Of a stretch of DNA of 64,000 nt, positions 11,799 through 22,800 are shown piece by piece. Both the position numbers and the translations under genes were made by a program. Where the stretch lies: assembly GCA_015832175.1 (NCBI GenBank), contig WJXW01000016.1, positions 1,302,001 through 1,366,000 of the forward strand, written 5' to 3'. Source of the stretch: Paraphaeosphaeria minitans (Eukaryota > Ascomycota > Dothideomycetes > Pleosporales > Didymosphaeriaceae). The notes under the pieces were generated by a model that made no database searches, had not been told where the DNA came from, and saw only the letters and a list, made by a program, of their open reading frames with translations. Position 1 is the stretch's first letter. Every line of letters begins with the position of its first letter.

Positions 11799-13068
11799 GC
11801 GAGATTAGGTACGGCTTGCCGCCACAAGATCGGTACCGTGGCGAAGTTGTTTCTTGATTGTACAAAAACACTTTTGAAGCTGCGTTAGTTGTAGAAGGTC
11901 CATGCGTTTTGTTTGTATGACGAAATTTTCGGTGTTTCATCACGGATTAGAGTCTATGCATAGTGGTCGACAGTTAAAACAGAAATAATGGAGATTGAAC
12001 TGCCATAATCTACCTTGACTTGTTTCATTGTAATATTGCAAGCATAAGATATGCGTCTTTATAGATGGAAGCTTGGAATGATGAGGTTATGGACAACGCT
12101 AATCTGACCTTTCTAACGAGGATAATGCAAGTGATAATGGGAGCGAATGGGTTACTCTAGTCTCAACGAGCTCGCCTCAACTGGATGTGTTCTCTCGATA
12201 TCGGATTGGGTGAAAAGATGCTGCCATAACTAAGGCATCTTCTTTGCAAAGCAGCAATGCAAAGGTTGCAGAAGCCACTACTGAAGGTATATGCATTGCG
12301 CAGTGCTTCACCCGGCAACAGGGCAGGTACCCTCGGGTCCGCCTTCACAACAACATTTCGCATCAAGTTTAATCATCTTTCACAGCGGTATCTAAGCGCA
12401 CCCGCAAAAACCGCCTGAAGCAGTAGGATTATTTACAGAGGGTGTACGCTAGCGCTGAGAGTCGATAGCGTGCTTCGGATACAGTATAGGGTGTCTTCAC
12501 ACCCTAACGCACCCAGCTTTTTTATTACTTTAGTTTATGTGACTTAAATAAGTTTGTGTGCATATTGTTTATGCAATTGGGCTCGGAACGAGGGGATAGT
12601 CTAACACATTACTTTTGCATATATCCGTAGTACAACAAAGTGTTGAACGGACGACGAGAGCGCTGTCATTAGAAGTAAATTCGTTGAGAAGTGATTTCAC
12701 ATCTACCTACCCGTACCAACTCTCGAGCCTCGCAGAATAAGGAAGCTAGCATGAAATCCTGGGTACCGAGCCGACACCTGCTGCTGGCATTCGAAATATT
12801 TGCCCTAGAACGAACTAACTTGATTTTTATTGTTAGACTACAACAACAGCTTCATGCAAGTTTGAAATGCACAATGGGCGAAGCTTTGGACAGCATTATC
12901 TTAGTGTGTATGAACTCATTTCATATTGGCATAGGTGGCGATGGTGGCTAAAGGACAGCGAGCTAGTGTATTGCAAAGCATCGGCACCCCTGCCAGCGTA
13001 CAAACGCGTATCCGAACCTTCGAAATCGCCTACTGTCTCTTAGCCCGCGTGGCAACCTTCCCCCATCT
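11799..13068. other. Intergenic, no supported gene
   Basis: About 1.3 kb of intermediate composition. Only short open frames without recognisable domains occur (for example 12,691-12,951). It includes the 3' region of the MDR gene. Confidence 0.5.
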
Positions 13069-14879
13069 TTAGTTCAAGAAATAAATCGGGATGCCCAACC
13101 AGCAGATGCCAGAGAAGACTCCTAGTAGGATCATGAAGCTTGTTAAGTACAAGAACCTGGCCACCATTGGATTAATACCCTGCGCAGCACCAAAAGACGC
13201 TATATTCTTGCATCTAACCATGATAACTATGCCAGCTCCTGGACTCTCCAGAGCCCTGCAAACGTAGTAGTGGTGATCAGGGTGGCGGTGAAAGAAAATC
13301 TGTAGATCACCCAGCCTGCGTCTAATCAGTTCTTGCATACGACCTTGTGGTGTTATGAACGTACTGACGACTATACCCTATGCGCTATACTTATCGGGAT
13401 ACTCTGCGCAAACAGCAATAAAAACAATGCTAACAATTCTGGCTAGACCGGGAGAGATTATGTGCACTAGATGGTGCTCCGGCTTGTGCACGCCACTAGG
13501 TATTACGATGCGCCAATCACAGCTTAGCCGGAATAAAACATAGCTGCGAAACAGGTACCTAGGCATTACACTAGCCTAAAAGCTTTTAGTAAGCTTAGAG
13601 AAATTGGGTCCGTAAGCGCATGTACTCACATTGAACAGCCCTACTGACTTAGGTGACTACGGTAATAATAGGACTCTTGTAGTACGGTGCTGTACACGAG
13701 CGTAATGGCGATTCCCACACCCAAAGAGATAGAAGACATTATTAAAGAGAAAATTACGCCCGGAGATGTGAAGCTCTTAAAAATCATAAGATAAGCCTCT
13801 AATAAGATTTTTGCGCCGTTTGGTGCTATACCTACGTAGGGCTCTAGGGTTTCAGTTCTTGTGCGAAGGTTTTCTTCTCCGCCACGACTTCGATTGGCCC
13901 CTCCACCGACCCAAACGCAACAATGTCCTCATCGTTAATGAGTACTTGAGTGTGACCAAACTCGTTTGTGATGACTTGGCCGTTCAGAGAAGTAGGAGAT
14001 CGTGGGAACTTAGTTTCTGGGCAACAAAGGACGACGAGAAGGGCCGAGACACCTAGTGTAATGGCAAAGAGCCATCAGAACCACCTCCAAGTCGCAGCAG
14101 CGACTAGATACGATATAGCGATCAATAACCCCGAGCTAACGCAATTCTGGATACTCCAGTACAAGCCAAAGTAAAGGCTGCGTTCGTGCAGAAACGTGAC
14201 ATCAGAGAGGATTAGGGGAAGCAGGGACTTAGTAGCTCTCGTCGCGAGCCCGAGGAATATGCGACTAATAAAATCCGCGGAGATTCTAGCTGGTAGCGGC
14301 GGAGATGTTCGAGATGAAAGCCAGAGTGACAGTGAACAGAAAGATGGGAGGACGCCTGCCGAAGACGAAAGCCAGCGACAGCAATCCGAGGGCCCTAAAG
14401 GCCATGAACATGGTGGATTACGTGTTGAGATCAGTGATATCCTCACGCCTGTGTCCTCGTGCACTGTACAGGCCATATAACGTAGCCATGAAAGGTCCAG
14501 TGCCGGATATAGCCAACAAGGAAAAGACGGCTGTAAAGACTCATTAGCATTCATCAGCTCACTATGAAACAGTCTATTTACAGAACCAGCAACACGTTAC
14601 TACTACACCAACCTTACGCCATTTGCTTAAATTCAGAGAACCGTTAGAATCATTCGTGGGGACGGGCACTCTACGAGGCCCATCCTGCCCAGAGACAAGC
14701 AGGATCTCGCCCGCTGTGCCGCCACTACCCTGTTTCCCATTGCCAGAAAATTCGATGTTCTGAAAGAAGGCTCTATGCTTATCTTCGGTATACATGCTGT
14801 TGAACAAAGCGAGATAGTACCATTGTAACAGGCCAGAGCATGGGCTATATGTGTATCTTCGGTTCTGGGGCCTCCGCAA
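13069..14879 (-). pseudogene. MFS drug/metabolite transporter pseudogene (DHA1-like)
   Basis: A major facilitator superfamily gene is recognisable in pieces on the minus strand. The N-terminal segment (about 14,574-14,700) reads NLSKWRKVGVVVT just before TM1. Next come the TM1/TM2 block with GRRPPIFLF (about 14,340-14,400), then ISRIFLGLATRATKSLLP and a DVTFLHER loop ending AATWRWF (about 14,080-14,290). A TGA stop follows, then WLFAITLGVSALL and PETKFPR (about 14,000-14,070). A GVHKPEHHL loop lies near 13,460, and the last helices with a GIPIYF end reach 13,072. The pieces lie in different frames with several stops, so no functional transporter is made. Intact relatives are about 480-550 residues and export drugs or metabolites by proton antiport. 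It lies next to an equally broken FAD monooxygenase on the same strand, a common pairing in catabolic or secondary-metabolite loci. Confidence 0.8.
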
Positions 14880-15175
14880 AATCGCTCGAATCTGGAGTCA
14901 GAGCAACTCCGCATTCTGGACTGGCTTGTCCCTCAACATCGTACCCCGAGATTCACGAGCGAATTCAATTTGGAAACGGAATTCTAGCGGGCGGCTGGTT
15001 CTCCAGCAGATGTTGCGGCAGCTGTCATGGCGCCTCCGCAGCGACTGCGGTCAGAGCCTTTCCGTTATAGTCTCCGAAATCGAAAGGAGTCACTGACGGC
15101 GGCAAAATGTAAACAGACGAGGATGAGATGTGGCCTTTGCGACGTATGTTCAAGGAGTGATGTCAATTCACTAGC

Positions 15176-16335
15176 TCACGTTATATAAGTGGGTCTATTC
15201 CCTGTAGGTACGATAAGCGAGCGATACAGTCCCTTCTCCAAGCTTTCCGTCCTAACCCTCCTGCGTACCCAATTCATCGCTCCGTTGTACAAGCAGTTGT
15301 AGTCCATGAATTCAGCCGGATTTATTTTGATTTTCGTATCGCCCTTGTCTGTCGCCGGGCAGGCAGCCTCTCGCCAGTACCTCTGAATCGTGGTGGCCCT
15401 TTCATATCTGGCTCTAAAGATCTTCTTGGATCGACTCTGCACTTATTCGAGCTGATTGTCTCCTTCCAAGTCGGAAAAGGATGTACCAAGAGCTTCTGCG
15501 TCTTCGATGGCTTGGCTGGCGCCCTAGCCTTGTGTGGGAAGCATCGCGTGAGCCGCATCACCGATAAAGATAACCCGACCTCGATGCCACATCTCCAACG
15601 GCTTTGTATTACGCAGCTTCCGCAGGCCGATGTCGTCCTTTGCAAGTCTGAAAGGTCCTGTCGCCCAAGCTGGGAAGTCTTTGTACTCTTCCAACAGCGT
15701 TTCAAGATCGCCTTTGGACGTCCAGCTATGGCCTGCCTCCACCTCCGCTCCTTGATTTGGGACGAGTGCGACAACGGAATACAAATTTCCATTTCACGCT
15801 GGTTCCATTATTATGCGCCTGTCATGTCCCATGGCCATGGACGTATAAGAGCTCCTCGATCGATGACATCGCGAATAATCTTTGTCATGTTACAGCTCTG
15901 ACGAAGGAAGCACCAGGTGGTATGCTGAGAATCCCATGGGCTCTGCTTGAACTTCTTATTTTAACACGTCTTTCCGCAGCGCTGATTTGATACCGTCTGC
16001 TCCGATAATTACATCGCCCTCAATCATGCTACCATCTTTCAAGGTAACGATCCCCGCATCCAGATCGCAAACAAGAACGCATGAAGAGGTTAGGATTTCG
16101 GCAGGCTCACCGAAGCCGTTCACTCGTGTGGCATATTCTTTCAAGGTGTCGTGAATATCCCTGCGATGATACACCATTCGATCCGCGTCGCACTCGGTCT
16201 TGGACGCCAGTGGAATGCTTCGTTGAAGCTTGCCTTCAATCGAATACATGTTGGAGCCTTCTTCTCGCATTGCGCCTAATCGCTTCGGAGCATCACGTAT
16301 TTGCTTATAGAGGGCTTGTAAACTCTGCAGACTAG
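15176..16335 (-). pseudogene. FAD-dependent monooxygenase pseudogene (salicylate hydroxylase-like)
   Basis: Blocks of a class A flavoprotein hydroxylase lie on the minus strand in the right order. A middle part (16,335-15,956) contains MVYHRRDIHDTLKEYA and GDVIIGADGIKSALRKD. Next comes a HDRR...NGNLYSVVALVP stretch (about 15,840-15,760). The FAD/substrate motif GRVIFIGDAAHAMLPTQG ends at 15,524, where TAG replaces the expected Gln of QGASQ. The C-terminal RARYERATTIQRYWREA and a terminal segment end at 15,176. A TGA and a TAA also interrupt the segment near 15,800-15,880. The N-terminal GxGxxG nucleotide-binding end is not found in the AT-rich DNA to the right. Intact relatives hydroxylate aromatic acids such as salicylate with NAD(P)H and O2. 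It is non-functional. Confidence 0.85.
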
Positions 16336-16654
16336 GCTTAAAGGCTCTACTAATATTGCTTTAGTGGACTTGGATATAACCAAAGCGATCCGTTTACAGT
16401 CTACTCAGATAATCTATCTGTTATCAACAAGAAAGGCATGCTTTTTACTTACGCTGCCTATTACGAGGACTTATGTGGGATATCTGCAGCGAACCACGCG
16501 TTATTAAAGCTTTTGAGAAGGTTTACCAGGACAAAGACCTCATCGTATCTTTTAATTGACGCAATTAATTAAGGCTTTGATAACTATATAAATCTCTTAA
16601 AAAAATAAACTTTGGCTACAGTAGGATCAGGATCCTGAGAAATCTGGGTTATGA
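16336..16654. other. AT-rich gap, no gene
   Basis: A short AT-rich stretch between two gene relics. The missing N-terminus of the FAD monooxygenase would belong here on the minus strand, but I see no trace of it. Confidence 0.4.
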
Positions 16655-17044
16655 TGCCTTCAGGGTCTGGTTAACTTGCACAACGCAGGTTCGAAGAACG
16701 CTGGCTTGATTGTATACAAAAGAAGCCATCTTCCAAGTGAAGAATTCTATAAAGATATTAAAGACGAAGAGTGCATCCTGGGTTGGACGCCTGAATGGTA
16801 CGGATACACTGATGCGGGCATAAAGTGGCTTGAGGAGCACGATTGCGCTTGGTACAAGGTTGAAGCGGAGGCTGGAGATCTTGTTGTGTGGGATTCCCGC
16901 ACAGCGCACTACAACGTTCCCACTACTTCACATGCTGACCGTCTGGCCATCTACACCTGCTATATGCCGGTTACGAACGCGACTCAAGAGGAACCCCTGC
17001 GCAAGAAGGGTGCATTTAATAACTGCGTTGGGACAACACACTAG
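16655..17044 (+). pseudogene. Phytanoyl-CoA dioxygenase-like gene fragment
   Basis: C-terminal part of an Fe(II)/2-oxoglutarate dioxygenase of the PhyH type. An open frame of about 120 codons carries GLIVYKRSHLPSEEF, then GDLVVWDSRTAHYNVP with the distal metal-binding His, then RLAIYTCYMPVTNATQEE, where Arg would bind 2-oxoglutarate. The frame ends at TAG after GTTH, where family members continue with Trp-Pro; TGG to TAG is a RIP-type change. The upstream half with the HxD metal motif is missing, so the fragment cannot be active. AT-rich DNA flanks both ends. Confidence 0.75.
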
Positions 17045-18039
17045 CCCGCAAGGAATGTGGGGTAGAGCAAGGCAAATAGGAACGGTGTATTAGACACTGT
17101 AAAGAGGAATCGACCTTAGAAGGAGGCTTAATTAAGTGAGCGGGCTATCAAGTTAACAGGTATTCCGTACACTGAGGCTAAAACTCTGATTATGTTAATG
17201 GGATGGATAGGAGGATACCCATTACTTTCACTTAACTCTATGCTATTCAAATATTCAATACCAGCCGCATAGCGAACAGAATGATTACCGCTTCCGCATA
17301 CTACCATATAATACGAGAATCTTTAACCGGTCGCCACCATTATTTAAGAGTTGAGAGTTTACTAAATCAAAACCGTGCTAAGCTTAAGTTTGGCGATCTA
17401 ACCTTACTCTGCTTGCGCTTCGTCGTGCAGAAACGGGCGGTATGTTTTCCTCACAAGCGGATTATCTTCACTCGCAGGATTTGCAACCAAAACATCGTAA
17501 TATGCCGCATTGATCGCGATTTCAGCTCAAGCTCGCTTAGCGGCCGTGTTGTTTAGGTCTCTGTTGGCTACAGTACCCATCGCGCGCGAGATTGGTTAGT
17601 AGGAGGTAGACTTGGGAGTATTGCAAATACCTGTCTAGCAATGTAAGCGACAAAGGATCATTAGTAGATAATCTAGGAAACGAGGCGAGATTCGTGCATT
17701 ACGTGCGATATTATTCTACGGGATTGGAAAAGATAATGAGGTGCGGAACGGTACTGCCAATTGTTAAGTCACTAGGGGCTTCCTATGGGCTAATACCATG
17801 CATTAGGAGATACCTAGTCTGGTGAATAACCTGTACTCGAGAAATTGGAGACCCTTAGCCAACGCGACACTCTTTATCTGCTTATCCCCTTAATCTTTAA
17901 TTTATTCTATAAACTAACTAGCAACACGCGCACCTCGTCCTTTAGAAGAGCCTAAATTGAGTAAAAGTGGGTTAGTGTTGTATGGAAGAGTGCGATTATA
18001 GAAAACATTACAGGAGAGCTTACCACAGTACCACATTAC
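17045..18039. other. Intergenic, no supported gene
   Basis: About 1 kb without a recognisable domain on either strand. One 91-codon open frame (17,281-17,556) has no family resemblance that I know. Composition is intermediate and partly RIP-like. Confidence 0.45.
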
Positions 18040-18414
18040 TTAACAGATGCCCGCTTCTTCGAAGAGCCCGTACAAGGTGGGTATAGTAGGATATAGCCCT
18101 GCGCGGGAAGACTGATGTAATCGCGGATTGTCCCGCCCAGATTGGTTAGTCCTTAAGTTCAAATATTTTATTGTGGTGGTGGGCATTACCTGATAGCCAC
18201 TGCGAGACAAACCTACAAGGACAAAGTTTTTGCTGGCAGTTTCCGCGCTCTGCTTTACCATACGAAAAACTTCTTCCTGGCAAATAGTGGAAGCGAGATG
18301 TCTGGGCGTTAGATAAGCAGCGTGCCAGGGCGTGGGCGTATCGGTGGCATTTTCATTATTTTGAACAGACAGCGGCCAGATGACTGCCCTGGTCTCAGAG
18401 CGTTTGAATACCAT
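18040..18414 (-). pseudogene. Arsenate reductase-like rhodanese-domain pseudogene
   Basis: The minus strand reads PTPWHAAYLTPRHLA, CQEEVFRMV and NFVLVGLSRSGYQ, then, after a probable intron starting GTAATG with a CTAAC branch site, GGTIRDYISLPAQ and LYPTIPTLYGLFEEAGI. This matches fungal Cdc25/rhodanese-type arsenate reductases, whose active-site Cys loop comes just after this point. Here the frame ends at TAA (18,040) straight after GI, so the Cys-containing loop is lost. The GGTIRD and LYPTIP parts are in different frames. It lies back-to-back with the ACR3 relic, the usual arrangement for arsenic detoxification (As(V) to As(III), then export), which supports the assignment. Confidence 0.75.
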
Positions 18415-18734
18415 CTATTTGCGCCGAGACATTCCACAGTGTTTCACTGCGCAATGATCATTGGCCATCATGAATGTAGCACTAGACAACGTTATTGGCG
18501 ACTGCGCGCATAGTTAAACCGCTATTCTTCGTAACATTGGTAAGTGCTTGTCCAAACCGTCCGGGGTTATTTAAACAGGTTATGAAATATATGGTCCAAG
18601 ATTGTGGAAGCCGCCGCCCGACCAGGCCTTTCGCACATTCTCGACTGCCTAATTGCAGACACCATAACTCCAGTCCAAGCTAAAGAACATCAGCCTTCCT
18701 ATACCCAACCCTTGGCAGCCGACAAGACTGTTGA

Positions 18735-19850
18735 CCCCGAGAGTTTAGATAGCAAAGAGCGCAGCCAAGGGACTAGGATGGCTTGACCACTTTCTTGCAG
18801 TGTGGATTCTTCTTGCCATGATAATCGGCGTACTACTAGGTAATCCCGTTGAATAGACCGTACCGGCCCTCCAAAAGGGTAAGTTTGTAGGAGCCTATGT
18901 ACTCATCAGTTTAGGTCTGGTCGTCATGTACCTACTCAATCCTTTGTAAAATTCGCTACGAGACGTTGCACAAGTTGTCTCGAACTCACGCTCTCTCGGT
19001 ATAGAAGATCAGGTTGAGTGTCTTCATGAACTGGATTGTCGCACCGCTTCTCATGGTACGTTTTCTTTGTCGGTTGACTTCGACTCACTGAATGCAGCTC
19101 GGGAGCGAATTGCGAACAGGATTGGTCTCGGTAGGACTAGCTAGATGCATCGCGATGGTGAGTTATTAGATTGACGATACATCCCTGTAGTCATACTCAC
19201 ACTCGACAGCTCTTGATTTGAAATAAGCTAGCTGGCGGCGACGAGGAAATGTGACATTCTGGAAGCAGTGAAATCCATTTTCTAAATGGTACTCCATGCT
19301 CTACTTGCTATCCTCTTCATCAAATTCATTAGCCGTGAAATTGACGCAACCGCCGTCTCGTACGAGATGGTCGCAAAGAGTGCTGCAAGTTCCTTGGCAA
19401 ACCTCTGGGCGCAACATTTCTGACACGCTTCATTCTGCGAAAGCTGATCAGCACAGAGTGGTTTGAGCACGTATTCGTCAAGTGGCTGGCCCCGCGGTCC
19501 CTCATCAGCCTTCTTTATACCATCCTAGTCCTCTTCGCCTTCCAACGCCGTCAAGTACTCCAAAATTTTCTCGGTTGTCAGGGTCGACGCGACTCTAATT
19601 TTTTATTTCATGGTCGTCGTTTCCTTTACGATGGTCGTCGTTTCCTTTACGCTGTTCGTGTGTAACAAGCTTCACATCTGCAAGCAACAACTTCGAACTC
19701 GCCATCGCGATTGCTGTTGCCACGTATAGCCCGAACAGCGACCAAGCACTTGCTGTTACTGTCGGGCTTCTCATTACGGCACCTGTATTGGATAGATTAG
19801 TGTACCTAGTGAGATGGATGGGTGGTAGATGGAGTTGGAGAAAGACTTAG
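18735..19850 (+). pseudogene. ACR3 arsenite efflux permease pseudogene
   Basis: Decayed ACR3-family As(III)/H+ antiporter. It starts with KSAAKGLGWLDHFLAVW and LLAMIIGVLLGNP (about 18,750-18,850), then LQKGKFVGAYVLISLGLVV and traces of MNWIVAPLLM, GLARCIAM and LAGGD (about 19,025-19,250). The end is strong: ASNNFELAIAIAVATY (about 19,683-19,730) followed by QALAVTVGLLITAPVL and a WMGGRWSWRKT terminus ending at 19,850. Conserved ACR3 sequence normally includes SNNFELAIA near TM9-TM10. Frames change repeatedly and stops occur throughout, so no permease is made. An in-frame 21-bp tandem duplication lies at 19,610-19,651. Confidence 0.85.
19610..19651 (+). repeat. 21-bp perfect tandem duplication
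   Basis: Two adjacent identical 21-bp units (ATGGTCGTCG followed by TTTCCTTTACG) inside the ACR3 pseudogene. The length is a multiple of three. It looks like recent slippage in a gene no longer under selection. Confidence 0.85.
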
Positions 19851-19974
19851 CAGTCTGAGAGTATAACTAGGCATTATGTACTAAGAAACTTACCATATCT
19901 AACTTTGCTGACTAGGCCGTGTTGTACTGCACTGTACAAGAATTTCCAATGATAATCGGCGATTCTGTGTGACT

Positions 19975-20793
19975 CTAACCCTCATCCATGATTTGTAAAA
20001 CGGTCGAATTCTTGACGATACAACTTTCTTGACCACGACAGCCAAGTGAAGCACGAATCAAATCATGGTCTCCATTTCCCCGCATCTCTGCTATGACGGC
20101 CGCGGCCTCTTCGCACGAGATCTTCAATCCGGAGCTAGTGGGGGGACGATATTCGCTCACTGCCGGCGGGGCGCAGAAACAGTCCAGAGAAGAAGGGCAA
20201 TCTGGAGGCTCTACTGTAGGGTATGGGAAGTTGCCCGCGTTTGGTTCATGGTGACTCTGCGCATCACTACATCGCGCGGTTATTTCGTGGGACGGATCTC
20301 TAGTCCGAGAATCCAAAACTTGGGCCAGATGATTTCCTGTTGCGTCCAGCGAACGCCTATAACCCTCAGGCGCCCCGTGCAGACTCTGCGTCTGATGTGA
20401 AAATTGGGCGTGGCTAGGAACAGATTTCCCCTCCTTACTGAGCGCTTGGTGCTTGGGACTAGATGACAGCCCTTGATAAAACGGCGCCCTAGCTTCAGGG
20501 GTACTTGACCCCTCTCGAGACGTAAGGAAAGACTTTATCTGTTCGTTCGAGACGCCGTGGCGCTCAAGTAGAGCGCGAAGTCGCAGGTTATCTTGTGCAA
20601 CTTTGCGGGCAGCCTGCTGCATTTCGAGGGTCGCTGCAACACCCTGCCGTTCATATTCCTTCACGCGCTTCTGTAGGCTCTGGATAAGTTCAGCGCGGCG
20701 CAAACGGGAGCGTCGCTGATTGTCTCGGATTCTGACAGACGAGGATGTAGCATCGCTCTTTAAAGTAGTCAGATGTTGCTGGAGGGATTTCAA
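19975..20793 (-). CDS. bZIP transcription factor (fungal, cluster-type)
   Basis: 272-residue open frame. The basic region RIRDNQRRSRLRR (residues 21-33) with Asn25 and Arg residues for DNA contact is followed by a leucine-zipper-like helix (L40 to about L77, KVAQDNLRLRALLERHG). The C-terminus has the conserved Cys pattern seen in many cluster-associated fungal bZIPs: SCEEAAAVIAEMRG, LGCRGQESCIVKN and a final MDEG. Role: nuclear DNA-binding regulator. Start problem: the frame has no ATG; 20,793 is a TTG, and an in-frame TGA lies a short way upstream. A nearby ATG at 20,828-20,830 (MTKK) could be joined through a very short GTCCGT...CAG intron of about 40 nt. No internal defect is seen. It lies downstream of the dehydrogenase at 21,323-22,426 on the same strand and could regulate it (inference). 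Confidence 0.82.
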   Translation of the reverse strand: MKSLQQHLTTLKSDATSSSVRIRDNQRRSRLRRAELIQSLQKRVKEYERQGVAATLEMQQAARKVAQDNLRLRALLERHGVSNEQIKSFLTSREGSSTPEARAPFYQGLSSSPKHQALSKEGKSVPSHAQFSHQTQSLHGAPEGYRRSLDATGNHLAQVLDSRTRDPSHEITARCSDAQSHHEPNAGNFPYPTVEPPDCPSSLDCFCAPPAVSEYRPPTSSGLKISCEEAAAVIAEMRGNGDHDLIRASLGCRGQESCIVKNSTVLQIMDEG

Positions 20794-20830
20794 GGGAGTA
20801 GATAGATACTGTACGGACCTTTTTCGTCAT

Positions 20831-21322
20831 GATGTCGCGAGCTGAAGGGCGGATGAAGGAACGACGCTTGCCATCAAGATGTGCGCAGGCTGCATGAAGT
20901 CATGTGACGTGACGCCACTAGGTACCTGCCTAGGTACTAGCCCCTCTTGGCAACCCTTCTTGCGGCTTCGAGGGCTTACATGACCGTCCCATGTACACAC
21001 CTGTATGACCATCCCCACCTACACAACCCAAGCACCAATTTTCTTACTGGCTTCATTTGCTTGGAATCTGACTTTGTTCAATCTTACGATTAGGCAATCG
21101 TACACGTCGCATCGTGAAAACCTTGAAAGCGAAGAGCCTGAAAGTGGCATCCGGGAGGACAATATTAAATGGAGAGAAATGCTTCGATCACGTTATCGTA
21201 TGATCAGGTCTTGTCAGACTGCTGGCCGAAAAGAGTGGCCTGTTCATATGCGATGGTCATGATCACCAGCGACAGATTTGGAAGTGGACAAATTAGGACA
21301 TACAACGGCATCGGATTCCGAT
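20831..21322. other. Intergenic between bZIP and dehydrogenase
   Basis: About 490 bp holding the bZIP promoter side and the 3' region of the dehydrogenase. No RNA gene or clear regulatory motif was recognised. Confidence 0.4.
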
Positions 21323-22426
21323 CTATGGAGTACCTGCTCCCCCTAGGATCTTCCTCTCTATGGCAGCACCTAGCGACTCTGTTGTTCCTGTGCTTCCTCC
21401 CATATCCGGAGTGATGATGTGCGACGCACCTTCTGCAAGCACATCTTCAATCGCCCTCATCATGGCACCCGCAGCGTCTTTGAAGCCAAAGTGCTGCAGC
21501 ATCATCTGCCCCGCCCATATCATTCCTACCGGATTCGCGATTCCCTTCCCACATATATCTGGTGCGCTTCCATGCACCGGCTCGAACAGGCTTGGGAACT
21601 TGCCTTCGGGGTTGATGTTCCCTGACGGCGCAACTCCAATCGTCCCTGTGCACGCCGGACCCAGATCACTCAGGATATCTCCGAACAAATTACTCCCTAC
21701 CACGACGTCGAACTGCGAAGGGTTGAGAACGATCCATGCGGTGAAGATGTCGATGTGGAATTTGTCAATCTTAAGGTCGTCATACCCCCTTTCAGCCGAT
21801 AACGCCTTCAGCCGCTCGTCCCAGTACGGCATCGTGATGCTGATCCCATTGCTCTTCGTTGCACTCGTGAGATGCTTCTTTGGCCTGCTGCGTGCGAGGT
21901 TTAACGCGTAGTTCAGCACGCGATCGACGCCAATGCGCGTCATGACTGTTTCTTGGATGACGACTTCGCGTTCTGTTCCTTCGAAGATCTTGCCCCCAAT
22001 GGAAGAGTATTCTCCTTCTGTGTTCTCGCGTACGACCCAAAAGTCGATGTCCCCTGGATTTGATAACGGTGATGGGATGCCGGGGAGTAGACGGCATGGT
22101 CGGAGAGATATGTACTGATCAAAATCGCGGCGGAACTTGAGAAGACTGCCCCATAACGACACGTGATCGGGGACGATGTCTGGCATTCCTACTGCACCAA
22201 AGTAGATGGCGTCGTAGGCAGAGAGGGTGCTATGCCAATCCTCGGGCATCATATCGCCATGCTTGAGGTAATAGTCGCAGCTGGCGAACTCAAACTCTGT
22301 TAACTCAAGAGCGAGACCGAATTTCGCAGCAGCTGCTTTGAGACAGCGCAGGCCAAGAGGCATGACTTCCTCTCCGATGCCATCGCCGGGGATGACGGCG
22401 ATTCTAAGGCTTTGTGGGGTAATCAT
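21323..22426 (-). CDS. Tartrate dehydrogenase/D-malate dehydrogenase-type enzyme (isocitrate/isopropylmalate family)
   Basis: 367 residues, a single exon with a clear ATG. It belongs to the beta-decarboxylating dehydrogenase family: N-terminal IPGDGIG (residues 12-18), substrate-phosphate/carboxylate region RENTEGEY with catalytic Tyr140, catalytic Lys191 in ATKSNG, and metal-binding Asp226, Asp250 and Asp254 (FHIDIF and NLFGDILSDLG). The spacing of YYLKHGDMMP and DAIYFGAVGMPD resembles tartrate dehydrogenase/decarboxylase (TtuC/DmlA type) more than leucine-pathway LeuB. Expected reaction: NAD+-dependent oxidation of tartrate and/or D-malate with divalent metal, giving oxaloglycolate, glycerate or pyruvate. 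All key residues are present and the length is normal. It is surrounded by broken genes for hydroxypyruvate reductase, malate dehydrogenase and a sugar transporter. Leucine biosynthesis is the alternative but less likely. Confidence 0.88.
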   Translation of the reverse strand: MITPQSLRIAVIPGDGIGEEVMPLGLRCLKAAAAKFGLALELTEFEFASCDYYLKHGDMMPEDWHSTLSAYDAIYFGAVGMPDIVPDHVSLWGSLLKFRRDFDQYISLRPCRLLPGIPSPLSNPGDIDFWVVRENTEGEYSSIGGKIFEGTEREVVIQETVMTRIGVDRVLNYALNLARSRPKKHLTSATKSNGISITMPYWDERLKALSAERGYDDLKIDKFHIDIFTAWIVLNPSQFDVVVGSNLFGDILSDLGPACTGTIGVAPSGNINPEGKFPSLFEPVHGSAPDICGKGIANPVGMIWAGQMMLQHFGFKDAAGAMMRAIEDVLAEGASHIITPDMGGSTGTTESLGAAIERKILGGAGTP

Positions 22427-22800
22427 AGTGCTTTGGTGGGGTTGTGGATATTGGAGTTGACGACCTGTCGTGAAGAACTCCGTTATGGTGTGTAAGTGTT
22501 GACTGACGACGAAGAGCTACTGAATTAAGTAGTCCACCCCTAGTGATAATCGGCTATAACTGCTAGGCTGGACCTTTCCTGCTCTGAGGTTGATCGATGG
22601 AGTCGGCAACTGAAGCGGCATGCCCGCGCCTAAATGATTAGCCGCAGCGTACTCCACTGAATACCGATGCGAACCACGAGGTTTAGCTGCATCAAAATCA
22701 GTCGATGATGAAGCGAAGAACAGGAATCCGAGGGAATAAAGTCGTCACAGCCCTTACGTCAAAGGGACTCATTTATCGAACAGCAATATTTAAGACCATC
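22427..22800. other. Divergent promoter region
   Basis: About 370 bp between the minus-strand dehydrogenase and the plus-strand hydroxypyruvate reductase relic. The arrangement implies a shared bidirectional promoter in the ancestral state. No specific operator was recognised. Confidence 0.45.

Noticed and set aside
18604..18786. 60-codon open frame just upstream of ACR3
   Set aside because: Not in the ACR3 frame; the conserved KSAAKGLGWLD start lies in a different frame at about 18,750.
21360..22122. Plus-strand open frames across the tartrate-type dehydrogenase
   Set aside because: Antisense shadows without domain similarity; the minus-strand enzyme is intact.
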